From: Trebonia sp963822615
GTDB taxonomy: Bacteria > Actinomycetota > Actinomycetes > Streptosporangiales > Streptosporangiaceae
Assembly (NCBI GenBank): GCA_963822615.1
Contig: CAWGIM010000015.1
Location: 620,001 to 684,000, forward strand
Length of the DNA stretch: 64,000 nucleotides
Direction: 5' to 3'
Shown here: piece after piece, positions 1 to 7,060 of the stretch
Numbering within the stretch: position 1 is the stretch's first letter
How the letters are laid out: each line of letters opens with the position of its first letter
Notes under the pieces: model-generated
What the model was told of the DNA's origin: nothing
Seen by the model: only the letters and a program-made list of their open reading frames with translations
Databases searched by the model: none
Program-made: the position numbers and the translations under genes

Positions 1-675
1 CATCGCGCCCAGGTGCTCCTCGGTCCAGGCGGCCACCCAGGCCGGCTCGCGGCGGGCGGCCTCCCGCAGCACCCAGCCGATCGCCTTGCGGATGAAGAAC
101 TCCTTCTCGGCCAGCATCGGGCCCGCGTAGCGGTCGAACCGCGGCCGGTCGAGCTCGCCCGCCCGCACGCCCGGCAGCAGGGCGAGCAGGGCCGAGCGGC
201 GCACCCAGAAGTCCGGGTCGCCCGCCCAGCGGTCGATGCGCGGCCACCCGGACCGGTCGCGCCGGGCAACCGCCCCGGCGATGTTCCCGGCCAGCGTGTC
301 CACGTAGGCCCAGGTCAGTGATTCCCGGATGAGCCTTTCGACGACCCCCAGGTCAGCCGCGGTCAGGGCCGGCCCGGCCAGCAGCAGGATCTCGACCGCG
401 GCCGCCCGGCGCTCGTGCACCGGCTCGCGCCACAGGGCGAGCGCCCACGCCACCGCGGTCTCCCGGTCCGGCCGGGAGCCGGGCCGGCCAGCCGCCGTCA
501 GCTTCTCCCGGACCGCGGCCTTGACCACGCGGCGCACCTCCGGCACGGTGACGCCGAGGAACTCCAGGTCGCTCTTGAGGTACCGCTTCTCCTGCTCGGC
601 CCGCTCCGCCGTGCCCAGCGGCCGCAGCGCCGCCACCACTGACGCGGCGGCGGCAGCGGCATCGAATCCGTCCAC
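1..675 (-). CDS. DNA alkylation repair protein, AlkD-like (3' end outside window)
   Basis: Reading the minus strand from a GTG at 675 gives an open frame that runs off position 1, so the C-terminus is missing. The frame is preceded by an in-frame TAG (687-685), and this GTG is the first start after it. The protein is helical with HEAT-like repeats. Recognisable AlkD stretches include KRYLKSDLEFLGV, a tryptophan-rich segment near ESLTWAYVDTLAGNIAG, DFWVRRSALLALLPG and EKEFFIRKAIGWVLRE. AlkD enzymes excise bulky or cationic alkylated purines, usually N3- or N7-alkyl adducts. About 225 residues are visible, close to the usual family length of roughly 230. Family assignment rests on motif resemblance read by eye. 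It is divergent from the SNF2 gene. Confidence 0.8.
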   Translation of the reverse strand, partial: MDGFDAAAAAASVVAALRPLGTAERAEQEKRYLKSDLEFLGVTVPEVRRVVKAAVREKLTAAGRPGSRPDRETAVAWALALWREPVHERRAAAVEILLLAGPALTAADLGVVERLIRESLTWAYVDTLAGNIAGAVARRDRSGWPRIDRWAGDPDFWVRRSALLALLPGVRAGELDRPRFDRYAGPMLAEKEFFIRKAIGWVLREAARREPAWVAAWTEEHLGAM

Positions 676-801
676 CGCCTCACCCTAGTAGGGCCGCCGG
701 AGCCCGGCTTCGCCGTCCCGGCCTGCTGCTACGCTCGATTTCCGGCCGGGCCGCGCCGCTGCCAAGTCCCGGCCGTCCCCTCGCCCTGGCAGGAGTACGC
801 G

Positions 802-966
802 ATGCTGGTGATCCACGCGACCTGGGCGTACGGCGCGCTGTACGCCTGGGCCGAGGACTCCGCGCTGCCCGCCGAGGCGCCACCGCGCGGCGGGCGGCCA
901 GCCCGGGCGCCCCGCCCGCACCCGTTCGCCGTCCCGGCCGTGCCCGCTGGCGACGGTGCTGGCTGA
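802..966 (+). pseudogene. Frameshifted N-terminal fragment of the SNF2 helicase
   Basis: From ATG 802 the frame encodes MLVIHATWAYGALYAWAED, followed by a proline/arginine-rich stretch and HPFAVPA, then stops at TGA 964-966. Actinobacterial SNF2 helicases of this family typically begin with a very similar MLV-H-W...WAEDS opening followed by an HPF motif. This piece is therefore most likely the real N-terminus of the downstream helicase, knocked into another frame. A 1-nt insertion or 2-nt deletion between about 925 and 960 would join the two. An RBS-like AGGAG lies at 791-795. It may be a true mutation or a sequencing/assembly error beside the GTGCTGGCTGACACC repeats. Confidence 0.65.
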
Positions 967-1015
967 CACCGTGCTGGCTGACACGGTGCTGGCTGACACC
1001 GTGCTGGCTGACGCT
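956..1015 (+). repeat. 15-bp minisatellite, four units, in the SNF2 gene
   Basis: Four head-to-tail units of GTGCTGGCTGACACN (956-970, 971-985, 986-1000, 1001-1015), the last one slightly diverged, followed by two degenerate units. In the helicase frame they encode VLADT repeats. A related 15-bp repeat in the opposite orientation lies in the SWIM gene at 4663-4722. The apparent frameshift of the helicase falls at the left edge of this array. Confidence 0.9.
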
Positions 1016-4000
1016 ACCCTCGCCGACACCGAGCTGGCCGACCTGGTGGGCAAGGCGGCCGACGACGAGCTGACGCTGCGGCTGCCGTCGTCGCCGGCCG
1101 GGCCGCTGCCCTCACCGGAGCTGACCCGCCCGGCGGCGGACGCGCGGGCACCCGGCGCAAAGCCCGGCCCGGCCGGCCGCACCGCGCTCGCCCCCTGGCG
1201 GATCCCGGTGCTGGCGGTCGAGCCCCCCGCCGCGCCCGCGATGCTGGCGCGGCTGGCCGAGCTGCCGCCCGGGGACGTGACGGCCGGCGCCGAGATCGGC
1301 TTCCTGGCGGCCGTGGCCCGGTTCGCGGCCGACCTGGCAGCCCGCGGCCTGGTGCTGCCCGCCCTGGTCAGCGAGGCAGACGGCGGCTACGCGGCCCGCT
1401 GGCGGCCGGTGCTGGCAGGCGCCGACGCGCGGCACGCCCGCGAGCTGGCGGCGGCACTGCCGCCAGCCGTCGGCGCAGCCGCCGACACGACGGCAGGCCC
1501 GCTGCTGGCCGAGCTGCTCGACGCGCTGGCCGACGCGGCGGTGCGCGCCCGGCTGACGGTCCCGGTGCTGCCCGCGCGCAAGGGCCGACGCCCGGCTCGT
1601 CTTGATATCGCCGAACGGATGCTGCTTGCCCTGACCGCGCCCGACCCCGCCGTGGAGCCGGCCGACGCCAGGGACGAGCGCGACGCGGCCGGCACCGCCG
1701 CCGCCTTCGCCGCCTGGCTGGCCAAGGCGGCCGTCCCGGCCAGCGCCGTCCGCACCTGCTTCCGCCTGGTCGAGCCGCCCGCCGACCCGGAGGCCGGCCC
1801 GGATGGCGAACCGGACGCCGGCGACGGCCCCAGCCCAGCCGAGCCCAGCCCAGCCGACCCGAGCCCGGCCGACCCGAGCCCGGCCGCCTGGCAGGTCGAG
1901 TTCTCGCTGCAGTCAGTCGACGACCCCAGCCTGATGCTGCCCGCGGCCGAGGTGTGGGCGGCCGGGGGCGGCTGGCTGGCGGCCGCCAGCTACCCCGAGG
2001 AAGAGCTGCTGGCCGGCCTGGGCACCGCCGCCCGGCTGTTCCCCGCCCTGGACGGCCCGCTGCGCACCGCCGCGCCGGACCGGGTCGAGCTGGACACCGC
2101 GGGCGCGCTCGAGTTCCTGCGGGAGACCGGGCCGCTGCTGTCGGGGGCCGGGTTCGGCGTGCTGCTGCCGGACTGGGCGCGCAAGACCCGGCTCAAGCTG
2201 AAGCTGACCACCCGCTCGGCCAGCGCCGCGTCCGCGTCGGTCCGGGCCGGCCAGCTCGGGCTGCAGGACCTGGTGGACTTCCGCTACGACCTGGCGATCG
2301 GCGACGACCTGCTCTCGGCGGAAGAGCTGGCCGAGCTCGCCCGGCTGAAGGCGCCGCTGGTGCGGGTACGCGGCCAGTGGGTCGAGCTGGACGACCGGCA
2401 GCTCAAGGCGGCGCTGCGGTTCCTCGAGCGGGACCGGACCGGGACGATGACCGCGGGCGAGGTGCTGGCGCTCTCGGTGGGAGCCGGCGACGAGGCCGGC
2501 CAGCTACCGCTGACCGAGGTCGCGGCCGACGGGTGGCTCGGTGACCTGCTGTCCGGCGCGGCCGAGGAGCGGCTGGGGCCGGCCCCGACACCGGACGGCT
2601 TCCGCGGCGAGCTGCGGCCGTACCAGCAGCGGGGGCTGGCCTGGCTGTCGTTCCTCGGCCGCCTCGGGATCGGCGCCATCCTGGCCGACGACATGGGCCT
2701 CGGGAAGACCGTCCAGCTCCTGTCGCTGCTGTGGGCCGAGAAGGAGTCAGCCGCCCCCGTTGCGGATGATCCTGCTTTCCCCACGCTGCTGATCTGCCCG
2801 ATGTCGCTCACCGGCAACTGGCAGCGGGAGGCGGAGCGGTTCGCCCCGGGACTCGTGGTGCACGTGCACCACGGGGCCAGCCGGCTGGCCGGGGCCGAGC
2901 TGGCGGGCGCGGTGGCCGCCGCCGACCTGGTGATCACCACCTACCAGACCGCGGCCCGCGACCTGACGGCGCTGGCGACGGTGCACTGGGCGCGGGTGGT
3001 GTGCGACGAGGCGCAGGCGATCAAGAACCACCTGAGCCGCCAGGCGAAGGCGGTCCGGGCGCTGCCCGCCGCGTCCCGCATCGCACTGACCGGCACCCCG
3101 GTGGAGAACCAGCTCTCCGAGCTGTGGTCGATCATGGAGTTCGCCAACCCCGGCCTGCTCGGCTCGGCCAAGGCGTTCCGTGACACGTACGCGGTGCCGA
3201 TCGAGCGGCACGGCTCGGCCGACGCGGCCCAGCGGCTGCGCCAGGTCACCCAGCCGTTCGTGCTGCGGCGGCTGAAGACCGACAAGTCGATCATCGCCGA
3301 CCTGCCGGACAAGCTGGAGATGAAGGTGTGGTGCAACCTCACGCCCGAGCAGGCCAGCCTGTACGAGGCGACGGTGACCGACCTGCTGGCCCGGGTCGAC
3401 GGCGCGGACAGCGACATCAGCCGCCGGGGCCTGGTGCTGGCCACCATGGCCCGGCTCAAGCAGGTCTGCAACCACCCGGCCCACCTGCTGGGCGACGGCT
3501 CCCGGCTGGACGGCCGGTCGGGCAAGCTGGCCCGGCTGGAGGAGATCTGCGCCGAGGTCGCGGCCGACGGCGACAAGGCGCTGCTGTTCACCCAGTACGC
3601 CGAGTTCGGCCGGATGCTGCGGCCCTACCTGGCCGCCCGGGTCGGCTGCGAGGTGCTGTTCCTGCACGGCGGCACGTCCCGCAAGCAGCGGGACGCGCTG
3701 GTCGCCCGGTTCCAGGCGGCGGACGAGCCGGTGCTGTTCCTGCTGTCGCTCAAGGCGGGCGGCACCGGGCTCAACCTGACCGCGGCCAACCACGTGATCC
3801 ACGTGGACCGCTGGTGGAACCCGGCGGTGGAGGACCAGGCGACCGACCGGGCGTTCCGGATCGGGCAGCGCCGTGACGTCCAGGTCCGCAAGTTCGTCTG
3901 CGTGGGCACCCTCGAAGAGCGGATCGACGCGATGATCGAGCAGAAGAAGGCGCTCGCCGAGCAGGTCGTCGGCACCGGCGAGGGCTGGCTGACCGAGCTG

Positions 4001-4057
4001 TCCACCGCCGCGCTGCGCGAGGTGCTGGCGCTGTCGCCCGAGGCTGTGTCCTCGTGA
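956..4057 (+). CDS. SNF2-family DEAD/DEAH helicase (Snf2/Rad54-like ATPase)
   Basis: A DNA-dependent ATPase of the bacterial SNF2 type. The long N-terminal part (roughly residues 1-540) corresponds to the SNF2-associated domain of bacterial helicases. Walker A is DDMGLGKT (about residue 580), motif II is CDEAQAIKNH (about 683), motif III is TGTPVENQLSELWS, and the C-terminal helicase motif VI is DRAFRIGQRR (about 961). The start used here (GTG 956) lies inside a 15-bp tandem repeat and is probably not the native start. The natural N-terminus seems to be in another frame from 802. An SPAEPSPADPSPAD repeat near residue 300 is a flexible linker. The stop overlaps the SWIM protein start (GTGA), implying translational coupling. 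Confidence 0.93.
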   Translation: MLADTVLADTVLADTVLADATLADTELADLVGKAADDELTLRLPSSPAGPLPSPELTRPAADARAPGAKPGPAGRTALAPWRIPVLAVEPPAAPAMLARLAELPPGDVTAGAEIGFLAAVARFAADLAARGLVLPALVSEADGGYAARWRPVLAGADARHARELAAALPPAVGAAADTTAGPLLAELLDALADAAVRARLTVPVLPARKGRRPARLDIAERMLLALTAPDPAVEPADARDERDAAGTAAAFAAWLAKAAVPASAVRTCFRLVEPPADPEAGPDGEPDAGDGPSPAEPSPADPSPADPSPAAWQVEFSLQSVDDPSLMLPAAEVWAAGGGWLAAASYPEEELLAGLGTAARLFPALDGPLRTAAPDRVELDTAGALEFLRETGPLLSGAGFGVLLPDWARKTRLKLKLTTRSASAASASVRAGQLGLQDLVDFRYDLAIGDDLLSAEELAELARLKAPLVRVRGQWVELDDRQLKAALRFLERDRTGTMTAGEVLALSVGAGDEAGQLPLTEVAADGWLGDLLSGAAEERLGPAPTPDGFRGELRPYQQRGLAWLSFLGRLGIGAILADDMGLGKTVQLLSLLWAEKESAAPVADDPAFPTLLICPMSLTGNWQREAERFAPGLVVHVHHGASRLAGAELAGAVAAADLVITTYQTAARDLTALATVHWARVVCDEAQAIKNHLSRQAKAVRALPAASRIALTGTPVENQLSELWSIMEFANPGLLGSAKAFRDTYAVPIERHGSADAAQRLRQVTQPFVLRRLKTDKSIIADLPDKLEMKVWCNLTPEQASLYEATVTDLLARVDGADSDISRRGLVLATMARLKQVCNHPAHLLGDGSRLDGRSGKLARLEEICAEVAADGDKALLFTQYAEFGRMLRPYLAARVGCEVLFLHGGTSRKQRDALVARFQAADEPVLFLLSLKAGGTGLNLTAANHVIHVDRWWNPAVEDQATDRAFRIGQRRDVQVRKFVCVGTLEERIDAMIEQKKALAEQVVGTGEGWLTELSTAALREVLALSPEAVSS

Positions 4058-4977
4058 GCCGCCGCGGGCAGTGGTGGGAGTACGAGTCGTCGGGGCCGAT
4101 CGCGGTCGAGGGCGGCGTCAAGGCCAGGAGCAAGCGCGGCGCGATCGGGGAGCAGTGGTGGTCGCGCCGGTTCATCGCGGTGCTCGAGTCCTACGGGGTC
4201 GGCGGCCGGCTGCAGCGCGGCCGCGCCTACGCCCGGCGCGGCCAGGTGGTGGAGTTCGAGCTGGCCGCGGGCGAGGTGACGGCGCTGGTACAGGGCTCAC
4301 GGCCGTCGCCGTACCGGGTGTCGATCATGGTGCGGCTGCTGACGCCCGCCCAGTGGCGGGCGGTCGAGTCCCGGCTGGCCGCCCAGGCGCTGTTCCGCGC
4401 CCGGCTGCTGGCGGGCGAGATGCCGCCCGAGATCGAGGAGGTGTTCGCCTCCTGCGGTACCCCGCTGTTCCCGGCCGCGCTGAGCGACCTGGACATGGAC
4501 TGCAGCTGCCCGGACTGGGAAGTGCCGTGCAAGCACCTGGCCGCCGTCTGCTACGTGCTGGCCGAGGCGTTCGACGACGACCCGTTCGCGATGCTCGCCT
4601 GGCGCGGCACGGGCCGCGCCGAGCTGCTGGCGGCGCTGCGCGGCCGGCCAGGGGCCGGCCCGGCTGGCCCCGTGTCCGCTGGCCCCGTGTCCGCTAGCAC
4701 CGTGTCTGCTGGTACCGGGCCGGGGGACAGCCCCGCCCTGGCGGTGCTGGCCGACGTGGCCGGCCGCCCGGCCGACGCCGCGGCCGGCCAGCCGGACGCG
4801 TTCTGGACCCCGGGCCTCAGCCCGGCCCGGCTGGCGGCGCTGCCGCAGGCCCCGTCGGCCCCGCCCGACCTGCTGCTGCGGCTGGCCGACCCGCCCGACA
4901 TCGAGGTCCGCGGGCAGCCGCTGCGCGACCTGCTGGCGGCGGTGTACCAGCGGCTGGCGGACGCCGGGGAATCCTGA
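4054..4977 (+). CDS. SWIM zinc-finger protein, partner of the SNF2 helicase
   Basis: A 307-residue protein opening with GQWWEYESSGPIAVEGG and carrying a SWIM zinc finger around residues 149-161 (CSCPDWEVPCKH, i.e. CxC...CxH). SWIM domains bind DNA or protein and often sit next to SNF2 helicases in actinobacteria. The GTG start at 4054 overlaps the helicase stop by 4 nt, so the two are very likely made together. A low-complexity segment near residues 204-222 is encoded by an imperfect 15-bp repeat. The precise biochemical role of these SNF2-SWIM pairs is not established; DNA repair or remodelling is an inference from the helicase. Confidence 0.88.
   Translation: MSRRGQWWEYESSGPIAVEGGVKARSKRGAIGEQWWSRRFIAVLESYGVGGRLQRGRAYARRGQVVEFELAAGEVTALVQGSRPSPYRVSIMVRLLTPAQWRAVESRLAAQALFRARLLAGEMPPEIEEVFASCGTPLFPAALSDLDMDCSCPDWEVPCKHLAAVCYVLAEAFDDDPFAMLAWRGTGRAELLAALRGRPGAGPAGPVSAGPVSASTVSAGTGPGDSPALAVLADVAGRPADAAAGQPDAFWTPGLSPARLAALPQAPSAPPDLLLRLADPPDIEVRGQPLRDLLAAVYQRLADAGES
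4663..4722 (+). repeat. 15-bp tandem repeat in the SWIM gene
   Basis: Units GCTGGCCCCGTGTCC (4663-4677, 4678-4692), GCTAGCACCGTGTCT (4693-4707) and GCTGGTACCGGGCCG (4708-4722). Read on the minus strand the third unit is AGACACGGTGCTAGC, which matches the phase-shifted unit GACACGGTGCTGGCT of the array at 956-1015. The two neighbouring genes thus carry the same minisatellite in opposite orientations, both in frame. Confidence 0.8.
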
Positions 4978-4991
4978 TGGCCTCGCGGCGG

Positions 4992-5687
4992 TCAGTTCAG
5001 CTCAAGCCCGGTCGCCCGAGGCTGGCAAGGGCCGCGTCGAGGATGCCGCGACTGCTCGCGGGAGCGCCCAGGTAGATCCAAGGGCGGCCGTTTTCCCAGT
5101 TGAAAGCGAAAGTCGCGCCCTCCGGGAGACGGTCGATGATGGCCCTGCGCAATGGACCGTCGAGTTCCTGTCCGGCCTGGCAGGAACTGCTTCTGGTCAT
5201 TACCAGGGTCGGGCAGCCCCAGGTACCCGGGTGAATTCAAGATTGAGCGCACGGCCGATTCTGCCTGGCCGGGATCAACCGAGTGCCCCAGTGCCTGCGC
5301 CGCCAGACTCGCATGATCTTGGATTGCCTCGAGGAACACGTGTTCCACACCGATATGCGCGTGCCCGAGCGCGGCAGCAGTTCGGGCCCCCCACGCTCCG
5401 GTGGCGGGGGCCGCGGGCGGGAGGCTGCCAGCGGGAACTGCTGGCGGTTCGCCGTTTTCCGGCAGCGCGTCCTGGACGGCTGCTTCCGTTCGATTGAGAT
5501 CCGCCAGGCTCGCGAGTACCTGTGCGGGAATGGACTGGGGCTCGCGGATAATCGCCAGCAGCAGGTGCTCGGCCCTGATGCCCGGGCTGCCCGCGCCCCG
5601 GGCGATTTCCGCGGCCCGGCCCAGCACTTTGTAGTAGCGCGGGGTTGGTGACGGGCGTTCACCAGGAACCTGAACCATATATTCCAC
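4992..5687 (-). CDS. Clp N-terminal (ClpN repeat) domain protein, apparent 3' frameshift
   Basis: Residues about 10-70 (YYKVLGRAAEIARG...RAEHLLLAII) and about 100-150 (GHAHIGVEHVFLEAI) are two Clp_N-type repeats. These helical modules recruit substrates or adaptors in ClpA/ClpC, but no AAA+ ATPase domain follows, so this is a free-standing Clp-N protein. After about residue 160 the frame turns into arginine/proline-rich sequence. The +1-related minus frame from ATG 5200 to 4997 reads like real protein (PEGATFAFNWENGRPWIYLG), so an indel near 5200-5240 probably separates the native C-terminus. The start may be GTG 5687 or ATG 5678. A/T content is higher than in its neighbours, including the 257-bp gene-free stretch upstream (5688-5944), where I see nothing else. 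Confidence 0.72.
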   Translation of the reverse strand: MEYMVQVPGERPSPTPRYYKVLGRAAEIARGAGSPGIRAEHLLLAIIREPQSIPAQVLASLADLNRTEAAVQDALPENGEPPAVPAGSLPPAAPATGAWGARTAAALGHAHIGVEHVFLEAIQDHASLAAQALGHSVDPGQAESAVRSILNSPGYLGLPDPGNDQKQFLPGRTGTRRSIAQGHHRPSPGGRDFRFQLGKRPPLDLPGRSREQSRHPRRGPCQPRATGLELN

Positions 5688-5944
5688 GATAACTGAGCCG
5701 CGCTATAGTCCAGGCCGCTAATTAAAGCCGCCGACGCGGCGGACGGGCGCCAGATTCCGCCAGGTAGCAGTATTGTTGCGGAACTTTTTGTCGGTCTGGA
5801 AACAAATTGGTGTAGTAGCACTAACTTATTTCCACTCTGAATAGTTGGCCTGCGGCTACGTGGCCAGAGTGGCGGTGGTGACGCTGCGAGGAACCTCATC
5901 CCGTCATCCTTTCCCCGGCCCGCCGCGCTGGCCGCGGGCCGGCG

Positions 5945-7048
5945 CTAGCCGGTCCGGTAGCGCTCGGCGTCGCTGGCGCGCAGGGTGAGCCCGTGCCCGG
6001 GGGCGTCCGGGTCCGGGCGGACGGTACCGCCGGCCGGGTCGAGGGCGCCGTCGAAGAACATGGTCTCGATCCGCACGTGGTCGTGGAACCATTCCAGGTG
6101 CCGCAGGTTGGGGACCGCGGTGGCGGCGGCCGCGTGCAGGTGCGGGGCGCAGTGGCCGGAGACCTGCAGCCCGTAGGAGGCGGCGACGGCGGCGGCGCGG
6201 AGCCACTCGGTGATGCCGCCGCAGCGGGACACGTCGGCCTGCAGGCAGTCCACCGCCCCGGCGGCGCACATCCGGCGGAAGTAGGTCAGGTCGTAGCCGT
6301 ACTCGCCCGCGGTCACGTCGGCCCCGACGGCGTTCCTGACCTCCCGCAGCCCGTCGAGGTCGTCGGAGGAGACCGGCTCTTCCAGCCAGCGCACGTCCAG
6401 GTCGGCAGCGGCCGCCATGACCCGGATGGCCTGCTTGCGGGTGTACCCGCCGTTGGCGTCGATGAACAGCTCGGTCTCGTCGCCGATGACCTTCCTGGCC
6501 TGGGCCATTCGCTCCAGGTCACGCCCGGCCGCGGTGCCCCAGGACTCGCCGACCTTGATCTTCACCCGGGGGATGCGCTGCTCGAGCGCCCAGCCGGAGA
6601 GCTGGTCGCGTAGCTGCTGCTCGCTGTAGGTGGTGAACCCGCCGCTGCCGTACACCGGGACCTCGGCCCGCACCGCGCCGAGCAGCCGGGGCAGCGAGAC
6701 GCCGAGCAGCCTGGCCTTCAGGTCCCACAGGGCGACGTCCACGGCGGAGATCGCGTAGCCGACCGCGCCCGGGCGGCCGTTGTTGCGCACCGCCCGGACC
6801 ATGGCCTCGAACGCGCCGCCGGTGTCCATCGGGTCGCGGCCCCGGACCACCGCGGCGAGCTGGCCGGTGACCACCGCCCCGCAGGCGGCCGAGCCGTAGG
6901 TCCAGCCGGTCCCGCAGTGACCGCCGGCCTGGGCCCGGACCAGGATCATGGTGGTGGAGTCCCAGCTGAGCGTGCCGTCCGCCTCGGGCGCGTCGGTCGG
7001 GACGCTGTAGACGGCCGCGTCGACCGACTCGATCGGGGTGTCGCCCAT
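5945..7048 (-). CDS. Enolase-superfamily enzyme, mandelate racemase/muconate lactonizing type
   Basis: A 367-residue acid-sugar dehydratase or racemase homologue. Catalytic motifs are visible in order: KxK (RVKIKVGES, about residue 161), first metal ligand Asp (FIDANGGY, about 194), Glu (WLEEPV, about 222), Glu (AGEYGYD, about 248) and a histidine-bearing SGHCAPHLH (about 298). The superfamily abstracts a proton alpha to a carboxylate using Mg2+. Substrate cannot be told from sequence alone. It is the last gene of a minus-strand run, 12 nt after the ThDP enzyme stop. The neighbouring GMC dehydrogenase and gluconate-dehydrogenase-like subunit make an aldonic acid a plausible substrate (inference). 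Confidence 0.88.
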   Translation of the reverse strand: MGDTPIESVDAAVYSVPTDAPEADGTLSWDSTTMILVRAQAGGHCGTGWTYGSAACGAVVTGQLAAVVRGRDPMDTGGAFEAMVRAVRNNGRPGAVGYAISAVDVALWDLKARLLGVSLPRLLGAVRAEVPVYGSGGFTTYSEQQLRDQLSGWALEQRIPRVKIKVGESWGTAAGRDLERMAQARKVIGDETELFIDANGGYTRKQAIRVMAAAADLDVRWLEEPVSSDDLDGLREVRNAVGADVTAGEYGYDLTYFRRMCAAGAVDCLQADVSRCGGITEWLRAAAVAASYGLQVSGHCAPHLHAAAATAVPNLRHLEWFHDHVRIETMFFDGALDPAGGTVRPDPDAPGHGLTLRASDAERYRTG

Positions 7049-7060
7049 CTGCTGCCGGCC

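Noticed and set aside
956..1015. CRISPR-like interpretation of the 15-bp repeats
   Set aside because: Units are contiguous with no spacers, 15 bp long, in frame within a gene; this is a minisatellite.
5237..5899. 220-codon minus-strand frame overlapping the Clp-N gene
   Set aside because: Same region is read as Clp-N repeats in another frame; this frame is Arg/Ser rich without structure.
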